From assembly GCF_003999875.1 (NCBI RefSeq), contig NZ_RQVJ01000003.1:1-64000 (forward strand): a stretch of DNA of 64,000 nt, written 5' to 3'. The notes under the pieces are model-generated. The model saw only the letters and a program-made list of their open reading frames with translations, searched no databases and had not been told where the DNA came from. Shown here piece by piece: positions 1-9,376 of the stretch (position 1 is the stretch's first letter; each line of letters opens with the position of its first letter). The translations under genes and the position numbers were made by a program. Origin of the DNA: Veillonella sp. 3310 (GTDB lineage Bacteria; Bacillota; Negativicutes; Veillonellales; Veillonellaceae).

Positions 1-333
1 AAAGACATCGAACGTGGTCAAGTATTGGCTAAACCAGGTTCCATCAAACCTCACACTAAATTCAAAGCAGAAGTATATGTGTTGACAAAAGAAGAAGGTG
101 GCCGTCATACTCCATTTTTCTCCAACTACCGTCCACAATTCTACTTCCGTACAACCGACGTAACTGGCGTTATCAACTTACCAGAAGGTACAGAAATGTG
201 TATGCCTGGTGATAACATCACTATGAACATCGAGCTTATCACTCCAATCGCTATCGAAGAAGGTTTACGTTTCGCGATCCGCGAAGGTGGCCATACAGTA
301 GGTGCTGGTGTTGTTACAGCTATCGAAGCATAA
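1..333 (+). CDS. tuf: Elongation factor Tu, C-terminal part (5' end outside window)
   Basis: The reading frame is open from base 1 and ends at a TAA at 331-333, giving the last 110 residues of EF-Tu. The protein is the GTPase that delivers aminoacyl-tRNA to the ribosome. The visible part covers the end of domain 2 and domain 3, with recognisable stretches [18 protein letters not shown] and [15 protein letters not shown], which are near invariant in bacterial EF-Tu. The GTP-binding domain lies upstream of the window. A strong terminator follows within 25 bases, so this is the last gene of its transcription unit. Confidence 0.97.
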   Translation, partial: KDIERGQVLAKPGSIKPHTKFKAEVYVLTKEEGGRHTPFFSNYRPQFYFRTTDVTGVINLPEGTEMCMPGDNITMNIELITPIAIEEGLRFAIREGGHTVGAGVVTAIEA

Positions 334-356
334 TTGAATCCTAGATTCTAAATATG

Positions 357-382
357 AAAAGCGACCGTAAGGTCGCTTTTTT
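357..382 (+). terminator. Rho-independent terminator of tuf
   Basis: GCGACC (361-366) and GGTCGC (371-376) form a 6-bp GC-rich stem with a GTAA loop, followed by six T residues. Confidence 0.9.
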
Positions 383-756
383 GTGTGTTAATGATCTTTA
401 TATAGATATGATTCCAAAAGCGTGCAACTAGTCCAGCAACGCATGTATCTTTATCATATTATATGTATTTACACTTACGATAGTTATATCTTATCACATG
501 GTGTTTGTTGTTATAATGATAGAATAGATGTATAGAATACTAGAATCATAAGTAAGTATAAGCGTTTAAGATGTATAGTTTTATAGATTTTGTTGCCATA
601 GGCACAGCATAGGAGCTTATTGTATAGTATAATTAAAATATATGAATTGATAATTTATATCATATATAATTTTAGGAATATCATATATAATAATAGTAGT
701 CATATACATGTAAATTATATCTAGCCTACTAGGTATACAGTTACAAGGAGGTTTTC
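383..756. other. Gene-free AT-rich gap
   Basis: No convincing reading frame on either strand. Several TATAAT-like hexamers occur (for example 628-633), but none has a good -35 at 17 bp, so the promoter of the methyltransferase gene cannot be fixed. Nothing else is seen. Confidence 0.5.
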
Positions 757-1569
757 ATGAGTACAATCACAACAATGCCTGTTTCTATGGAAGGTTGGCA
801 AGAAGAGCAACAATCTTGGAATCAAACGTCTAAGTTCTTCGTCAATATGCACAAGCGCGAGGATCGTGTGGCGCAAGTGGTGGATTTTGTAGCACGATTA
901 CAAGAGTTAGGCATCCATCCAACAGAAGGAGAAACTGCACTTGATGTAGGTTGCGGCACTGGTGACTATGCTATGGGACTCGCTCGTAATGGGGTGAAAG
1001 TAACTGGCGTCGATCTGTCCACGGGCATGCTAGAAGGTGGTAAAGCAATTAGTGAAAGTGAAGGGCTTTCACTAGATTTATGGTTAGGACCATGGTCCGA
1101 AGAGGCACGGCAAGCCTTGGGATGGGATAAGCAATTCGATTTGGTATACAGCATTTTCTGTCCTATCATGTCGGACACAGCGAACCTACATGCCTTGCAT
1201 AGAGCTAGCCGTAAATATTGTTTGTGTATCATGTTCGCCGATAGAAAAGATGAATATTTAGATGCTATCTATTCTGAGCGATATGGTGTAAGTGGAAGTC
1301 CTTGGGAATCCATGCTACAAGATTGCTTGGGCACAGTTAACAAAATTGGAAAAGATGTAAACATTACTTACAAAACGGTGGAAGAAGTAGAAACTTTAAC
1401 CGTCGATGAGGCGGTGGATTATTTCTGTTTACGAGTACATCGCAAAGTGGGCGGTGATTTAGAAGTTATCAAACAAGAAATTCGTAAATTTTTATCGGAG
1501 AAAGCTGTAGATGGCAAATTAGAAAACCATACAACAGATACCATTGCATGGATTTCGTGGCGTATCTAA
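757..1569 (+). CDS. Class I SAM-dependent methyltransferase
   Basis: A 270-residue protein with the Rossmann-type methyltransferase fold. Motif I is LDVGCGTGDY at residues 62-71, and the acidic residue ending strand 2 is in VTGVDLSTGML around residue 86. These features bind S-adenosylmethionine. The substrate cannot be read from the sequence. The start is supported by AAGGAGG at 745-751, six bases before the ATG. There is no signal peptide or membrane segment, so it should be cytoplasmic. It stands alone between the tuf terminator and the convergent msrAB gene, so the context gives no pathway. Confidence 0.8.
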   Translation: MSTITTMPVSMEGWQEEQQSWNQTSKFFVNMHKREDRVAQVVDFVARLQELGIHPTEGETALDVGCGTGDYAMGLARNGVKVTGVDLSTGMLEGGKAISESEGLSLDLWLGPWSEEARQALGWDKQFDLVYSIFCPIMSDTANLHALHRASRKYCLCIMFADRKDEYLDAIYSERYGVSGSPWESMLQDCLGTVNKIGKDVNITYKTVEEVETLTVDEAVDYFCLRVHRKVGGDLEVIKQEIRKFLSEKAVDGKLENHTTDTIAWISWRI

Positions 1570-1727
1570 TTTTCTGCACTTGTAAGATACAGAATTTATG
1601 GGGATATGATAGCATATGCATAATCTATAGGGATGTACGTACTTTAGCAGTATAAATATAGTGTTCAAGAATGCTAGCTCTATCGCCATAGACAGAATAC
1701 ATAATCATATAGTATCTATATAACAAT

Positions 1728-1775
1728 AAAAGACTGTAAACACATGGGAATATAGCCCTGAGTTTACAGTCTTTT
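1728..1775. terminator. Bidirectional terminator between the methyltransferase and msrAB
   Basis: AAAAGACTGTAAAC (1728-1741) and GTTTACAGTCTTTT (1762-1775) are perfect 14-bp arms with A-tract and T-tract ends. It can therefore serve both convergent genes. Confidence 0.85.
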
Positions 1776-1849
1776 GTGTTGTCAGTTACGATGAACTGTA
1801 GTCGTAAAATGATATTGGACATATGCCAATCTATTGTATGGTAATATTC

Positions 1850-2818
1850 TTAAGAATCTTGAGATAAAGCTTCGCTACGTTCTACGAACTTACGCAAACT
1901 ACCATATCCTTCTTCCTCAAGTTTTTCTAAAGGGATAAAGCGCAATGCAGCGCCGTTGATACAATAGCGGAGGCCGCCCATAGATTGGGGCCCATCTTCA
2001 AAGACATGTCCTAAATGAGCATCGCCAATGCGACTGCGCACTTCGATGCGACGATGTCCTAAACTATCATCTTGATAGTAACGAATCACATCGCTGTTGA
2101 TAGGCTGCGCAAAGCTAGGCCAACCGCAACCGGAGTCAAACTTTTGAGCAGAGATAAAAAGAGGCTCTCCAGAGGTAACATCTACATAGATACCGGGACG
2201 AAACTCATCTGTATATCCATGAGAGAAAGGTCGTTCTGTAGCACTCTGTTGTGTTACAGAATAGGCTAAGTCGCTGAGTTCTTCTCGTAAAACAGAGTCA
2301 GATTTTCGTTCGTAGTCGCTTTCATCAACCAAAGGTTCATAAGCTTTGGACACATTAATGTGACAATAGCCGTTTGGATTTTTGTCTAAATAATCTTGGT
2401 GATAGGTTTCAGCTGGATAAAAGGAGGCTAGCGGTAAGACTTCGATGGCAAAAGGCTCTTTGTAGTGGCTGTTAGCACGTCCCAAAGTAGCTTCGATGAT
2501 GGCTTTGTCATCAGGAGTTTCATAATATACACCGCTGCGATATTGTACACCCACATCGTTACCTTGTTTATTGATGCTGAAAGGATCGATGATGCGCAAG
2601 AAATACTGTAGAATTTTAGGGAGGGAGATCACGGATGTATCATAGGTGACTTTTACAGTTTCTACGTGACCACTGCCACGGCATACGTCCTCATAACTTG
2701 GATTTGGCTGAGTGCCGTTGCTGTAACCTACCTCAGTATCTACAACACCTGGAATGCGTTGAAAGTAGCTTTCAACACCCCAGAAACAACCGCCGCCTAG
2801 GTAAATAATTTTGTTCAT
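1850..2818 (-). CDS. msrAB: Bifunctional peptide-methionine (S)-S/(R)-S oxide reductase MsrAB
   Basis: A 322-residue fusion of two repair enzymes for oxidised methionine. The N-terminal MsrA domain (about 1-160) carries GGGCFWGVE with catalytic Cys11 and acts on the S-sulfoxide. The C-terminal MsrB domain (about 175-310) carries FDSGCGWPSF and RYCINGAALRF with the catalytic Cys near 286 and acts on the R-sulfoxide. The CxxC zinc pairs of many MsrB proteins are absent: the segment before GEPLF reads VTSG. No signal peptide is seen, so it is probably cytoplasmic. The start follows an AAAGGAGTG ribosome site on the minus strand. It is monocistronic, with a terminator on each side. Confidence 0.95.
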   Translation of the reverse strand: MNKIIYLGGGCFWGVESYFQRIPGVVDTEVGYSNGTQPNPSYEDVCRGSGHVETVKVTYDTSVISLPKILQYFLRIIDPFSINKQGNDVGVQYRSGVYYETPDDKAIIEATLGRANSHYKEPFAIEVLPLASFYPAETYHQDYLDKNPNGYCHINVSKAYEPLVDESDYERKSDSVLREELSDLAYSVTQQSATERPFSHGYTDEFRPGIYVDVTSGEPLFISAQKFDSGCGWPSFAQPINSDVIRYYQDDSLGHRRIEVRSRIGDAHLGHVFEDGPQSMGGLRYCINGAALRFIPLEKLEEEGYGSLRKFVERSEALSQDS

Positions 2819-3325
2819 ACTATCACTCCTTTTTGTTGTCTATATTAGTGATGATGCATATGATGTATTATTTTTATATTACTAGAGAAAATAATGTGAT
2901 GTTATTGATTAGATAGCATTAGTATATACTTGATTTTAATTATAGCATGCGTTTGTATAAAAGCGTGTATAAAATAATGTTATTACAGGTATAAGATATA
3001 TGATGCAATGATGAACAGAGTAATAACATTCCTCATAAGATTGTTTATAAAGGTGAAAGCCACCTAACTCGTATGGGGCCGAGTAGGTGGCTTGTTTGTG
3101 ATAACTATAGGTGTGTATGGGAAGTCACCGTTATCACATATGTAAGTAGTTTGAAAGGCTGGAACTTATGAGGTTTCATAGTTCCTGTCGAGTATCACAT
3201 CGACAAATATAGTATAGCAAATAGGTAGGAATAAGTAAAATAAGAATAAAATGTAACGGCTTATAGCAGAGAACTATTAAATACACTGATGTTTATCAAG
3301 AGGGTGTATAAGTATGAATAATTAT
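2819..3325. other. Gene-free region upstream of the first adhesin
   Basis: AT-rich and without a plausible gene. It holds the upstream region of msrAB and one strong hairpin (3057-3093), listed separately. Nothing else is recognised. Confidence 0.5.
3057..3093. terminator. GC-rich hairpin, possible terminator
   Basis: AAGCCACCTAACTCG pairs with CGAGTAGGTGGCTT across a short loop, with one bulged base. The following TGTTTG is only a weak T-run. No gene ends just upstream, so its role is unclear. Confidence 0.5.
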
Positions 3326-3350
3326 ACTATACTATACTATACTATACTAT
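3326..3350 (+). repeat. ACTAT pentanucleotide tandem repeat (5 perfect copies)
   Basis: Five perfect head-to-tail ACTAT units, preceded by an imperfect ATTAT unit. The tract ends 88 bp before the -35 box of the adhesin promoter. A repeat of this kind is a hot spot for slipped-strand mispairing. Position and unit size recall promoter-linked repeats that modulate adhesin genes in other diderms. Confidence 0.85.
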
Positions 3351-3410
3351 ACATACTGTTTATAAAGAATGGTTATTAAGTGGTTTTTTGCTAGTGTGGG
3401 GAGATAGTTA

Positions 3411-3432
3411 TTTTCATGAAGCTTCATGAAAA
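3411..3432. promoter_or_regulatory. 22-bp perfect palindrome, candidate operator
   Basis: The half site TTTTCATGAAG is followed directly by its exact reverse complement CTTCATGAAAA. It ends 6 bp before the -35 box of the adhesin promoter, a typical site for a dimeric regulator. The cognate protein is unknown. Confidence 0.6.
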
Positions 3433-3438
3433 ATTCGT

Positions 3439-3467
3439 TTGACATTTATAAGTAAGAATTGTATAAT
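3439..3467 (+). promoter_or_regulatory. Consensus sigma-70 promoter of the first adhesin gene
   Basis: TTGACA (3439-3444) and TATAAT (3462-3467) are separated by exactly 17 bp. Transcription would start near 3474 and leave a leader of about 180 nt before the ATG. Confidence 0.85.
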
Positions 3468-3652
3468 TGTGGCATAAATTGAGATGCATAGTGAAATTAT
3501 ATGAATTATAGTGCAACTATGTGGTAGGTTATGAAAAAAATTTTCGTTTAAATTTGCACCTATCAAGTGCATTTTGTTCACTCATATGTCATCTTAATCG
3601 TGTAGTATAGTAAGTCAATAATGTGTTTCAATCTTTAAGGAAAAGGAGAATC

Positions 3653-6600
3653 ATGAAAAAACGTAATGAAATTGTTCGAACAAATGCAGCACATGCACAA
3701 AGTCAACAAAAAGTAAATCGTTTAGCTGCTATGGCTGCTATTTTAGGTGTGACGGCATTTAGCGTAGCTGGTATGACTACTACATTCGCTGTAGATAATG
3801 TAGCAGGTACAGGTGAAGGTACTGCGTTTGGCACCAATAGTAAGGCTGTACAAGAAGGGTCTATTGCTGTAGGTCATTTAGCAGTGACTAATGCCAAAGC
3901 TGGTGTGGCGCTTGGTAAATCTAGCTTAGCCGGTGTCAGTGAATCAGCTATCCCAGAAGCAGATCAAGAAAAGCATACAGCAAATACAGTGGCTATTGGT
4001 AGGAATGCCTATGCGTCCTATACTGATACGGTTGTTATTGGTACAAATGCATCTTCGTTACGTGACCATGGTGGCGTGACATACCAATCGGGTACTGGTG
4101 CGATTGCTATCGGTAGAAATGCAAAAAGTGATTATAAAGAATCTGTAGCCATTGGTCCAGAAGCTCGTACGAATTTCACTCAATCCGTAGCGGTAGGTTA
4201 CCAAGCGGAAACAACAGGTCAACAAGGTGCGGCTACGGCAGTAGGTCCAATTGCAAAAGCCTATGAAGTAGGGGCAGCTGCCATTGGTAATATTTCAAGA
4301 GCAAGTGGGGCTTACTCTACGGCAGTAGGTACTACATCAGCTACTTATAATCCATTTGCTACAGCAGTAGGTAATAATGCAACTACGCGAGCAGCAAGTG
4401 ATACGATTGTAGGTACAGAGTCTGGTACAGGTGTTAAAGCAGGACGTGCCGTAGCGGTAGGTTTTGGATCTCATGTAGCAGAAACGTCTGGCGTTGCTGT
4501 AGGTGACCGAGCTCGTGCGTTTACAGCAGGTGGAATGGCTATCGGTCGTGCTGCTACGTCTTATGGAGCACAAGCCATTGCAATTGGTAATGGCGGCAAA
4601 GCGGACGGCAAAGCTGGGGAAAATGCCTTTGCTACAGGACAAGGTGCGATTGCCTTAGGTACAACAGCTCGTGCTATGGGTACACATGGTTTTGCCTTTG
4701 GTAATGACTCTGTAGCAGGTGGTAATGCAGACTTAGCAACCACTGTATCTACAGCATTGAATACGTATAATACAGCGTATAGTACTTATATTACAGCTCA
4801 AGATGCGAAGTTAACAGCAGAAAGCGACAGTAAAGCAACTCAAAAACGTTTGGCTAGTGATGCTCGTGACTTTGGGATTTCTCTATATACATTAACTAAT
4901 GAAGAAAAGCAATTGCTTCAAACATTAGGGGTAGATAATGCAGCTCTACAAGATGAGTTTTTTGGAAAAATACAGTCCAATAATAACTATGATAGTGCTA
5001 AACCAGTTGTAACAGCTCAATTGGCTGCGTTGAAAAAAATAGCGGCACTTGATGAAAATGCAGCTAGTACAACAACAGCGGATGTAACACGTTTGATTAA
5101 ACGCGCTCAAGATTTGATTGCAGAAAATACAAGTGATGAAGCTTTAAAACAAAAAGTAACAGATACAACAGCTGCTGCAACAGCAGAAGAAACTAAGTTA
5201 AATACAGCTAAGGCAACATTAGAAGCGGCTTATAAAAGTGCGAAAGAATCTGCGTTAGCCATTGGTACACGGGCTGTGGCAGAAGGTAAAAAATCTATTG
5301 CCATCGGTACTGATGCAAATGCAACAAATGAAAACTCTGTAGCCATCGGTACACAAGCTAAATCTACTGCTGACCATGCGGTAGCCATCGGTGTAAAAGC
5401 ACAAGCTACAGTGGATAATGGTGTTGGTTTAGGTTCCTACTCCGTAGCAGATACAGAAGCGCGTAAAGGCTATGATCTTAACGAAAACCGTATGAATACA
5501 TATGCTGGTTTACGAGGTAATGCATTAACTGCATCTACAGCAGCTGTGGCTGTAGGTACGCCTCGCATGACTCGTCAAATTAATTATGTAGCAGCAGGTA
5601 CAGATGATACTGATGCAGTAAACGTAGCGCAACTTCGCTCTGTGAATTTAAAAATCGCTGGTGATACAGTAGATCAAGCTGCACCGACAACTGATGGTAC
5701 ATCTAAAGCTGACGTATTATTAGATAGTCAAACATTAAAAGTGGTATCTGCTAACAAAGATGTATTGACAACAGATGCTACCAATAACACAATTACTATC
5801 ACTCCTGTTACAGCTGAACTTGAAAAAGACCCAGCTACAGGTCAAGTAAAACCTAAAGATGAAGCGAAAGGCAATGCCTTAACAACAGCTCAAAACGTAG
5901 CTGATATGATCAACAATGCATCTCCAAAAATTGGCAACGGTTTAACTAATAGTGATGACGGTAAAATCGTAGTAAAACCTGCAGATAAATCTATTAGTGT
6001 AACAGCAGATGGTGTAAAAGTTAAAGCTGACGGCACTACAATCACTGTAGGAGACAAGGGTTTACAAGTTAACACTGGTAATATTACTAATGTAACAGAA
6101 GGCGACAAAGCTGGTACTGTATCTGTTCCTGAGGCAGATAAAGGTAAAGTTGCTACTATCGGTAATGTAGCAGAGGCTATCAACAGTGCAGCTTGGAAAG
6201 CAACAAGTGATAAAGAAGACTCTGGCGAAGTTGAAGGCACAACAGAAGAAAAAGTTAAAGCTGGTGACAAAGTTACGTTAAAAGCTGGTAATAACTTAAA
6301 ACTTAAACAAGCTGGTAAAGAGTTCACATATTCCTTACAACCTGAGTTAAAAGGTATCAAATCTATCACTGGTGAAGGTGAAGGTGCTGGTAAAGTATCC
6401 TTTGGACCAAATGGTGTTGTTACTGTAGGTGGAGATAACCCTGTAGCAATCGATGGTAAAGATGGTAAAGTAACTGCAGGTGATGTAGTTCTTTCCAAAG
6501 ATGGCTTAGACAATGGCAATAAAACAATCACTAATGTTAAAGCTGGTGAAAAAGATACTGATGCAGTTAACGTAAAACAATTAAAAGATGAACTCGGTAA

Positions 6601-9217
6601 ATCCACTGTTAAAACAAGCGATGGATTGGAAAAAGATACAGATGGTAACATTAAGGTAAAACCAGCTGATAAATCTATCGAAGTAACAGCTGAAGGTGTG
6701 AAAGTTAAACCAGCTGATAAATCCTTAGAAACTACTGAGGAAGGCTTAAAAGTAAAAGCTGACGGCACTACAATCACTGTAGGAGACAAGGGTTTACAAG
6801 TTAACACTGGTTCTATTACTAATGTAACGGAAGGTGACAAAGCTGGTACAGTATCTGTTCCAGATACAGATAAAGGCAAAATTGCGACTATCGGTAATGT
6901 AGCAGAGGCGATTAACAATGCAGCTTGGAATGCAACAAGTGGTGAAGAGGGAACTGGCAAAGCTGAAGGCACAACGAAAGAAGCTGTAAAAGCTGGTGAC
7001 ACTGTTACTTTAAAAGCCGGTAATAACTTAAAACTTAAACAAGCTGGTAAAGACTTCACATATTCTCTAAATCCAGAATTGAAAGATTTAACAAGTGCAT
7101 CTTTCAAAAATACTGCAGGTGATACAACTGTAATCAATGCAGATGGTATGACTATCACTCCTAAAGCAGCGGATAAAAAACCAGTTTCCTTGACAAAAGA
7201 TGGCTTGGACAATGGTGGTAATCAAATTAAAAACGTTAAAGAAGGTACAGATGGTACAGATGGTGTTAACGTAAATCAATTAACTGGCGTTAAAAATGAT
7301 GTACAAGATCTTAAAGATGAATTAGAGAAACATATTAATTCTTCTGGATTCTCCATTACATCTGATGTTGAAGGTACTGGTAAAAAAGCAAAAGGTAATA
7401 CTACATCTACTGAAGAAGTTAAAGATGGCAACAAAATAACGCTTAAAGCTGGTAATAATCTTGAAATCAAACAAGATGGTACAAACTTCACATATTCCTT
7501 GAATCCAGAGTTGACAGGTATTACTTCTATCGCTGGTAAAGGTGCTGCACCTACTGTTATTACCTTAAAAGAGAGCGGAGACGTAACAATAGGTAAAAAA
7601 GATGAAGAAAAACCTGTTACTATTACTGCTGATAAACATATTACTAATGTTGCAAGCAACTTGCCTGAAACTAAAAATAAAGATGATAAAGGTGAAGCTA
7701 CTAAATCTCAAGCAGCTCCAACAATGGGTACTGGTGAAAATGAGGTTAACCCAAATAACGCAGCTACTGTAGGTGATGTACTAAATGCAGGTTGGAACTT
7801 AAAAGGTAATGATAAGGATGTAGATTTTGTAAAACCATACGATACTGTAAACTTCGTAGATGGTGTTGGTACAACAGCTACTGTGGAAAGTAAAGATGGA
7901 AAAACATCTACTGTGAAATACAGTGTAAACATTGGTAATGGCTTAGAAGTAGGTAAGGACAACAAAATCACTGTTAAAGCAGATGGAGATACGATCACTG
8001 TAAGTGATAAGGGTATTAAAGTAAATCCTACATTTGTAAAACAAATAAAAGATGAAATCGCTAACTCTGCTGTAAAACCTGGTAAAGGTTTAGAAAAAGA
8101 TAAGGCAGGCAACATCGATGTAAAACCAGCTGATAAATCTATTGATGTCTCTGAAGCTGGCGTGAAAGTTAACACTGGCACAATTACTGTTAACGCTAAA
8201 GACGGTAAAGATGCAGCTGGTAAGGATGTAAAAGCTGGTACTGTATCTGTTCCGGAAGCAGACAAAGGTAAAATTGCTACTATCGGTAATGTAGCTGATG
8301 CGATCAATAATGCAGCGTGGAACGCAACAAGCGGTGCAACTGGCACTGGTGAAGTGGAAGGTACAAGTAAACAAGCTGTTAAAGCTGGTAACACTGTTAC
8401 TTTCAATGCTGGAAATAACTTAAAACTTACACAAGATGGTACAAACTTTACATACTCTTTAAAACCTGTATTGAAAGATATTACATCTATTTCTGGTAAA
8501 GGTGATACTGCTGGTAAAGTAACATTCGGTGATAACGGTGTTGTTACTGTAGGTACTCCTAATGATGCTAATGCTATCTCCTTAAATGGAAAAGAAGGAA
8601 AAATTAGCATGGGTGAAGTATCTCTTTCCAAAGAGGGCTTGAACAACGGTGGTAAAAAAATCACTAATGTAGCTCCTGGTGAAAAAGATACTGATGCAGT
8701 TAATGTAAGCCAATTACGTGATGCAGCAGGCAATATGCAAGCAATTACTAACCAATTACAAGGTCAAGTGAACCGTGTTGGTTCTCAAGCAGCTGCGTTA
8801 TCTGCCTTGAAACCTATCCAATACGATCCATTAGAACCAACTCAAATCATGGCTGGTGTAGGTCACTACCAAGGTCAAAACTCCTTAGCATTAGGTGTGG
8901 CACATTATAAAAATGAATCTTTGATGTTCCATGCAGGTGCTGCTATTGGTGGTAACCGTAGCCAAGTGATGGCAAATGCTGGTATTACTTGGAAAGTAGG
9001 ATCTAAAGCAGACGAAACAGCTGTAGCAGATGTATACAGACAAGGTCCAATTAGCTCCGCATACGTATTGCAAGATAAAATGGGCGCTTTAGAAGCTCAA
9101 AACCTTGAACAAAAAGGTGAAATCAATGCATTACGTGAAGAAAACAAATCTCAACGTGCAGAACTTGATGCTGTAAAAGCTCAATTAGCAACAGTATTAA
9201 GCCGTTTACAAGGTTAA
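3653..9217 (+). CDS. Trimeric autotransporter adhesin (YadA-like), 1854 residues
   Basis: A type Vc secreted surface adhesin. The start is the ATG at 3653 behind AAGGAG, not the in-frame GTG at 3623, which lacks a ribosome site. An extended signal region (about 1-50) is followed by a YadA-type head of AIG/AVG repeats (about 60-360), an Ala-rich predicted helical insert (about 363-527), more head repeats and a neck with DTDAVNVAQLRS near 650. A long stalk of repeated modules runs to about 1710. The C-terminal anchor (about 1713-1783) contains SALKPIQYDPLEPTQIMAGV and should form the 12-stranded trimeric barrel in the outer membrane. About 70 residues follow the anchor, including a coiled coil rich in E, K, Q and L; anchors usually end the protein. 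It is likely involved in adhesion or biofilm. The ligand is unknown. Confidence 0.95.
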   Translation: MKKRNEIVRTNAAHAQSQQKVNRLAAMAAILGVTAFSVAGMTTTFAVDNVAGTGEGTAFGTNSKAVQEGSIAVGHLAVTNAKAGVALGKSSLAGVSESAIPEADQEKHTANTVAIGRNAYASYTDTVVIGTNASSLRDHGGVTYQSGTGAIAIGRNAKSDYKESVAIGPEARTNFTQSVAVGYQAETTGQQGAATAVGPIAKAYEVGAAAIGNISRASGAYSTAVGTTSATYNPFATAVGNNATTRAASDTIVGTESGTGVKAGRAVAVGFGSHVAETSGVAVGDRARAFTAGGMAIGRAATSYGAQAIAIGNGGKADGKAGENAFATGQGAIALGTTARAMGTHGFAFGNDSVAGGNADLATTVSTALNTYNTAYSTYITAQDAKLTAESDSKATQKRLASDARDFGISLYTLTNEEKQLLQTLGVDNAALQDEFFGKIQSNNNYDSAKPVVTAQLAALKKIAALDENAASTTTADVTRLIKRAQDLIAENTSDEALKQKVTDTTAAATAEETKLNTAKATLEAAYKSAKESALAIGTRAVAEGKKSIAIGTDANATNENSVAIGTQAKSTADHAVAIGVKAQATVDNGVGLGSYSVADTEARKGYDLNENRMNTYAGLRGNALTASTAAVAVGTPRMTRQINYVAAGTDDTDAVNVAQLRSVNLKIAGDTVDQAAPTTDGTSKADVLLDSQTLKVVSANKDVLTTDATNNTITITPVTAELEKDPATGQVKPKDEAKGNALTTAQNVADMINNASPKIGNGLTNSDDGKIVVKPADKSISVTADGVKVKADGTTITVGDKGLQVNTGNITNVTEGDKAGTVSVPEADKGKVATIGNVAEAINSAAWKATSDKEDSGEVEGTTEEKVKAGDKVTLKAGNNLKLKQAGKEFTYSLQPELKGIKSITGEGEGAGKVSFGPNGVVTVGGDNPVAIDGKDGKVTAGDVVLSKDGLDNGNKTITNVKAGEKDTDAVNVKQLKDELGKSTVKTSDGLEKDTDGNIKVKPADKSIEVTAEGVKVKPADKSLETTEEGLKVKADGTTITVGDKGLQVNTGSITNVTEGDKAGTVSVPDTDKGKIATIGNVAEAINNAAWNATSGEEGTGKAEGTTKEAVKAGDTVTLKAGNNLKLKQAGKDFTYSLNPELKDLTSASFKNTAGDTTVINADGMTITPKAADKKPVSLTKDGLDNGGNQIKNVKEGTDGTDGVNVNQLTGVKNDVQDLKDELEKHINSSGFSITSDVEGTGKKAKGNTTSTEEVKDGNKITLKAGNNLEIKQDGTNFTYSLNPELTGITSIAGKGAAPTVITLKESGDVTIGKKDEEKPVTITADKHITNVASNLPETKNKDDKGEATKSQAAPTMGTGENEVNPNNAATVGDVLNAGWNLKGNDKDVDFVKPYDTVNFVDGVGTTATVESKDGKTSTVKYSVNIGNGLEVGKDNKITVKADGDTITVSDKGIKVNPTFVKQIKDEIANSAVKPGKGLEKDKAGNIDVKPADKSIDVSEAGVKVNTGTITVNAKDGKDAAGKDVKAGTVSVPEADKGKIATIGNVADAINNAAWNATSGATGTGEVEGTSKQAVKAGNTVTFNAGNNLKLTQDGTNFTYSLKPVLKDITSISGKGDTAGKVTFGDNGVVTVGTPNDANAISLNGKEGKISMGEVSLSKEGLNNGGKKITNVAPGEKDTDAVNVSQLRDAAGNMQAITNQLQGQVNRVGSQAAALSALKPIQYDPLEPTQIMAGVGHYQGQNSLALGVAHYKNESLMFHAGAAIGGNRSQVMANAGITWKVGSKADETAVADVYRQGPISSAYVLQDKMGALEAQNLEQKGEINALREENKSQRAELDAVKAQLATVLSRLQG
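5929..8710 (+). repeat. Degenerate long repeats coding the adhesin stalk
   Basis: Stalk modules recur with phrases such as VKPADKSI, GTVSVPEADKGK, TIGNVAEAINNAAW and LKAGNNLKLKQAG. The nucleotide phrase coding TIGNVAEAIN/TIGNVADAIN starts near 6157, 6888 and 8278. A variant TVGDVLNAGW lies between the last two. Some stretches are nearly identical in DNA (around 6030-6080 and 6760-6810), so recombination could change stalk length. Confidence 0.8.
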
Positions 9218-9252
9218 TATAGACTCGTAAGCGTAATCTAAGCGTTATATAG

Positions 9253-9302
9253 AAAAGACTGTAATCAAATGAATCCTATCATTCTGATTACAGTCTTTTT
9301 TT
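9253..9302 (+). terminator. Terminator after the first adhesin gene
   Basis: AAAAGACTGTAATCA (9253-9267) pairs with TGATTACAGTCTTTT (9285-9299), and the T-tract continues to 9302. Confidence 0.9.
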
Positions 9303-9376
9303 GTATTTGGTTGACAACTCTTCTTTTTTTGAATGTATCTAAGTGTAAGCACTTGGTACTAGGAAAGGAGAACATT

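Noticed and set aside
3326-3350. CRISPR-like array
   Set aside because: A simple 5-bp microsatellite without spacers; no cas genes in the window.
5890-8733. Long antisense frames (440 and 341 codons) inside the first adhesin gene
   Set aside because: They mirror the codon bias and repeats of the sense gene (S/P/L/V-rich), have no ribosome sites and show no domain.
9269-9376. N-terminal extension of the DUF2922 protein
   Set aside because: It begins inside the adhesin terminator; the ATG at 9377 has a strong ribosome site.
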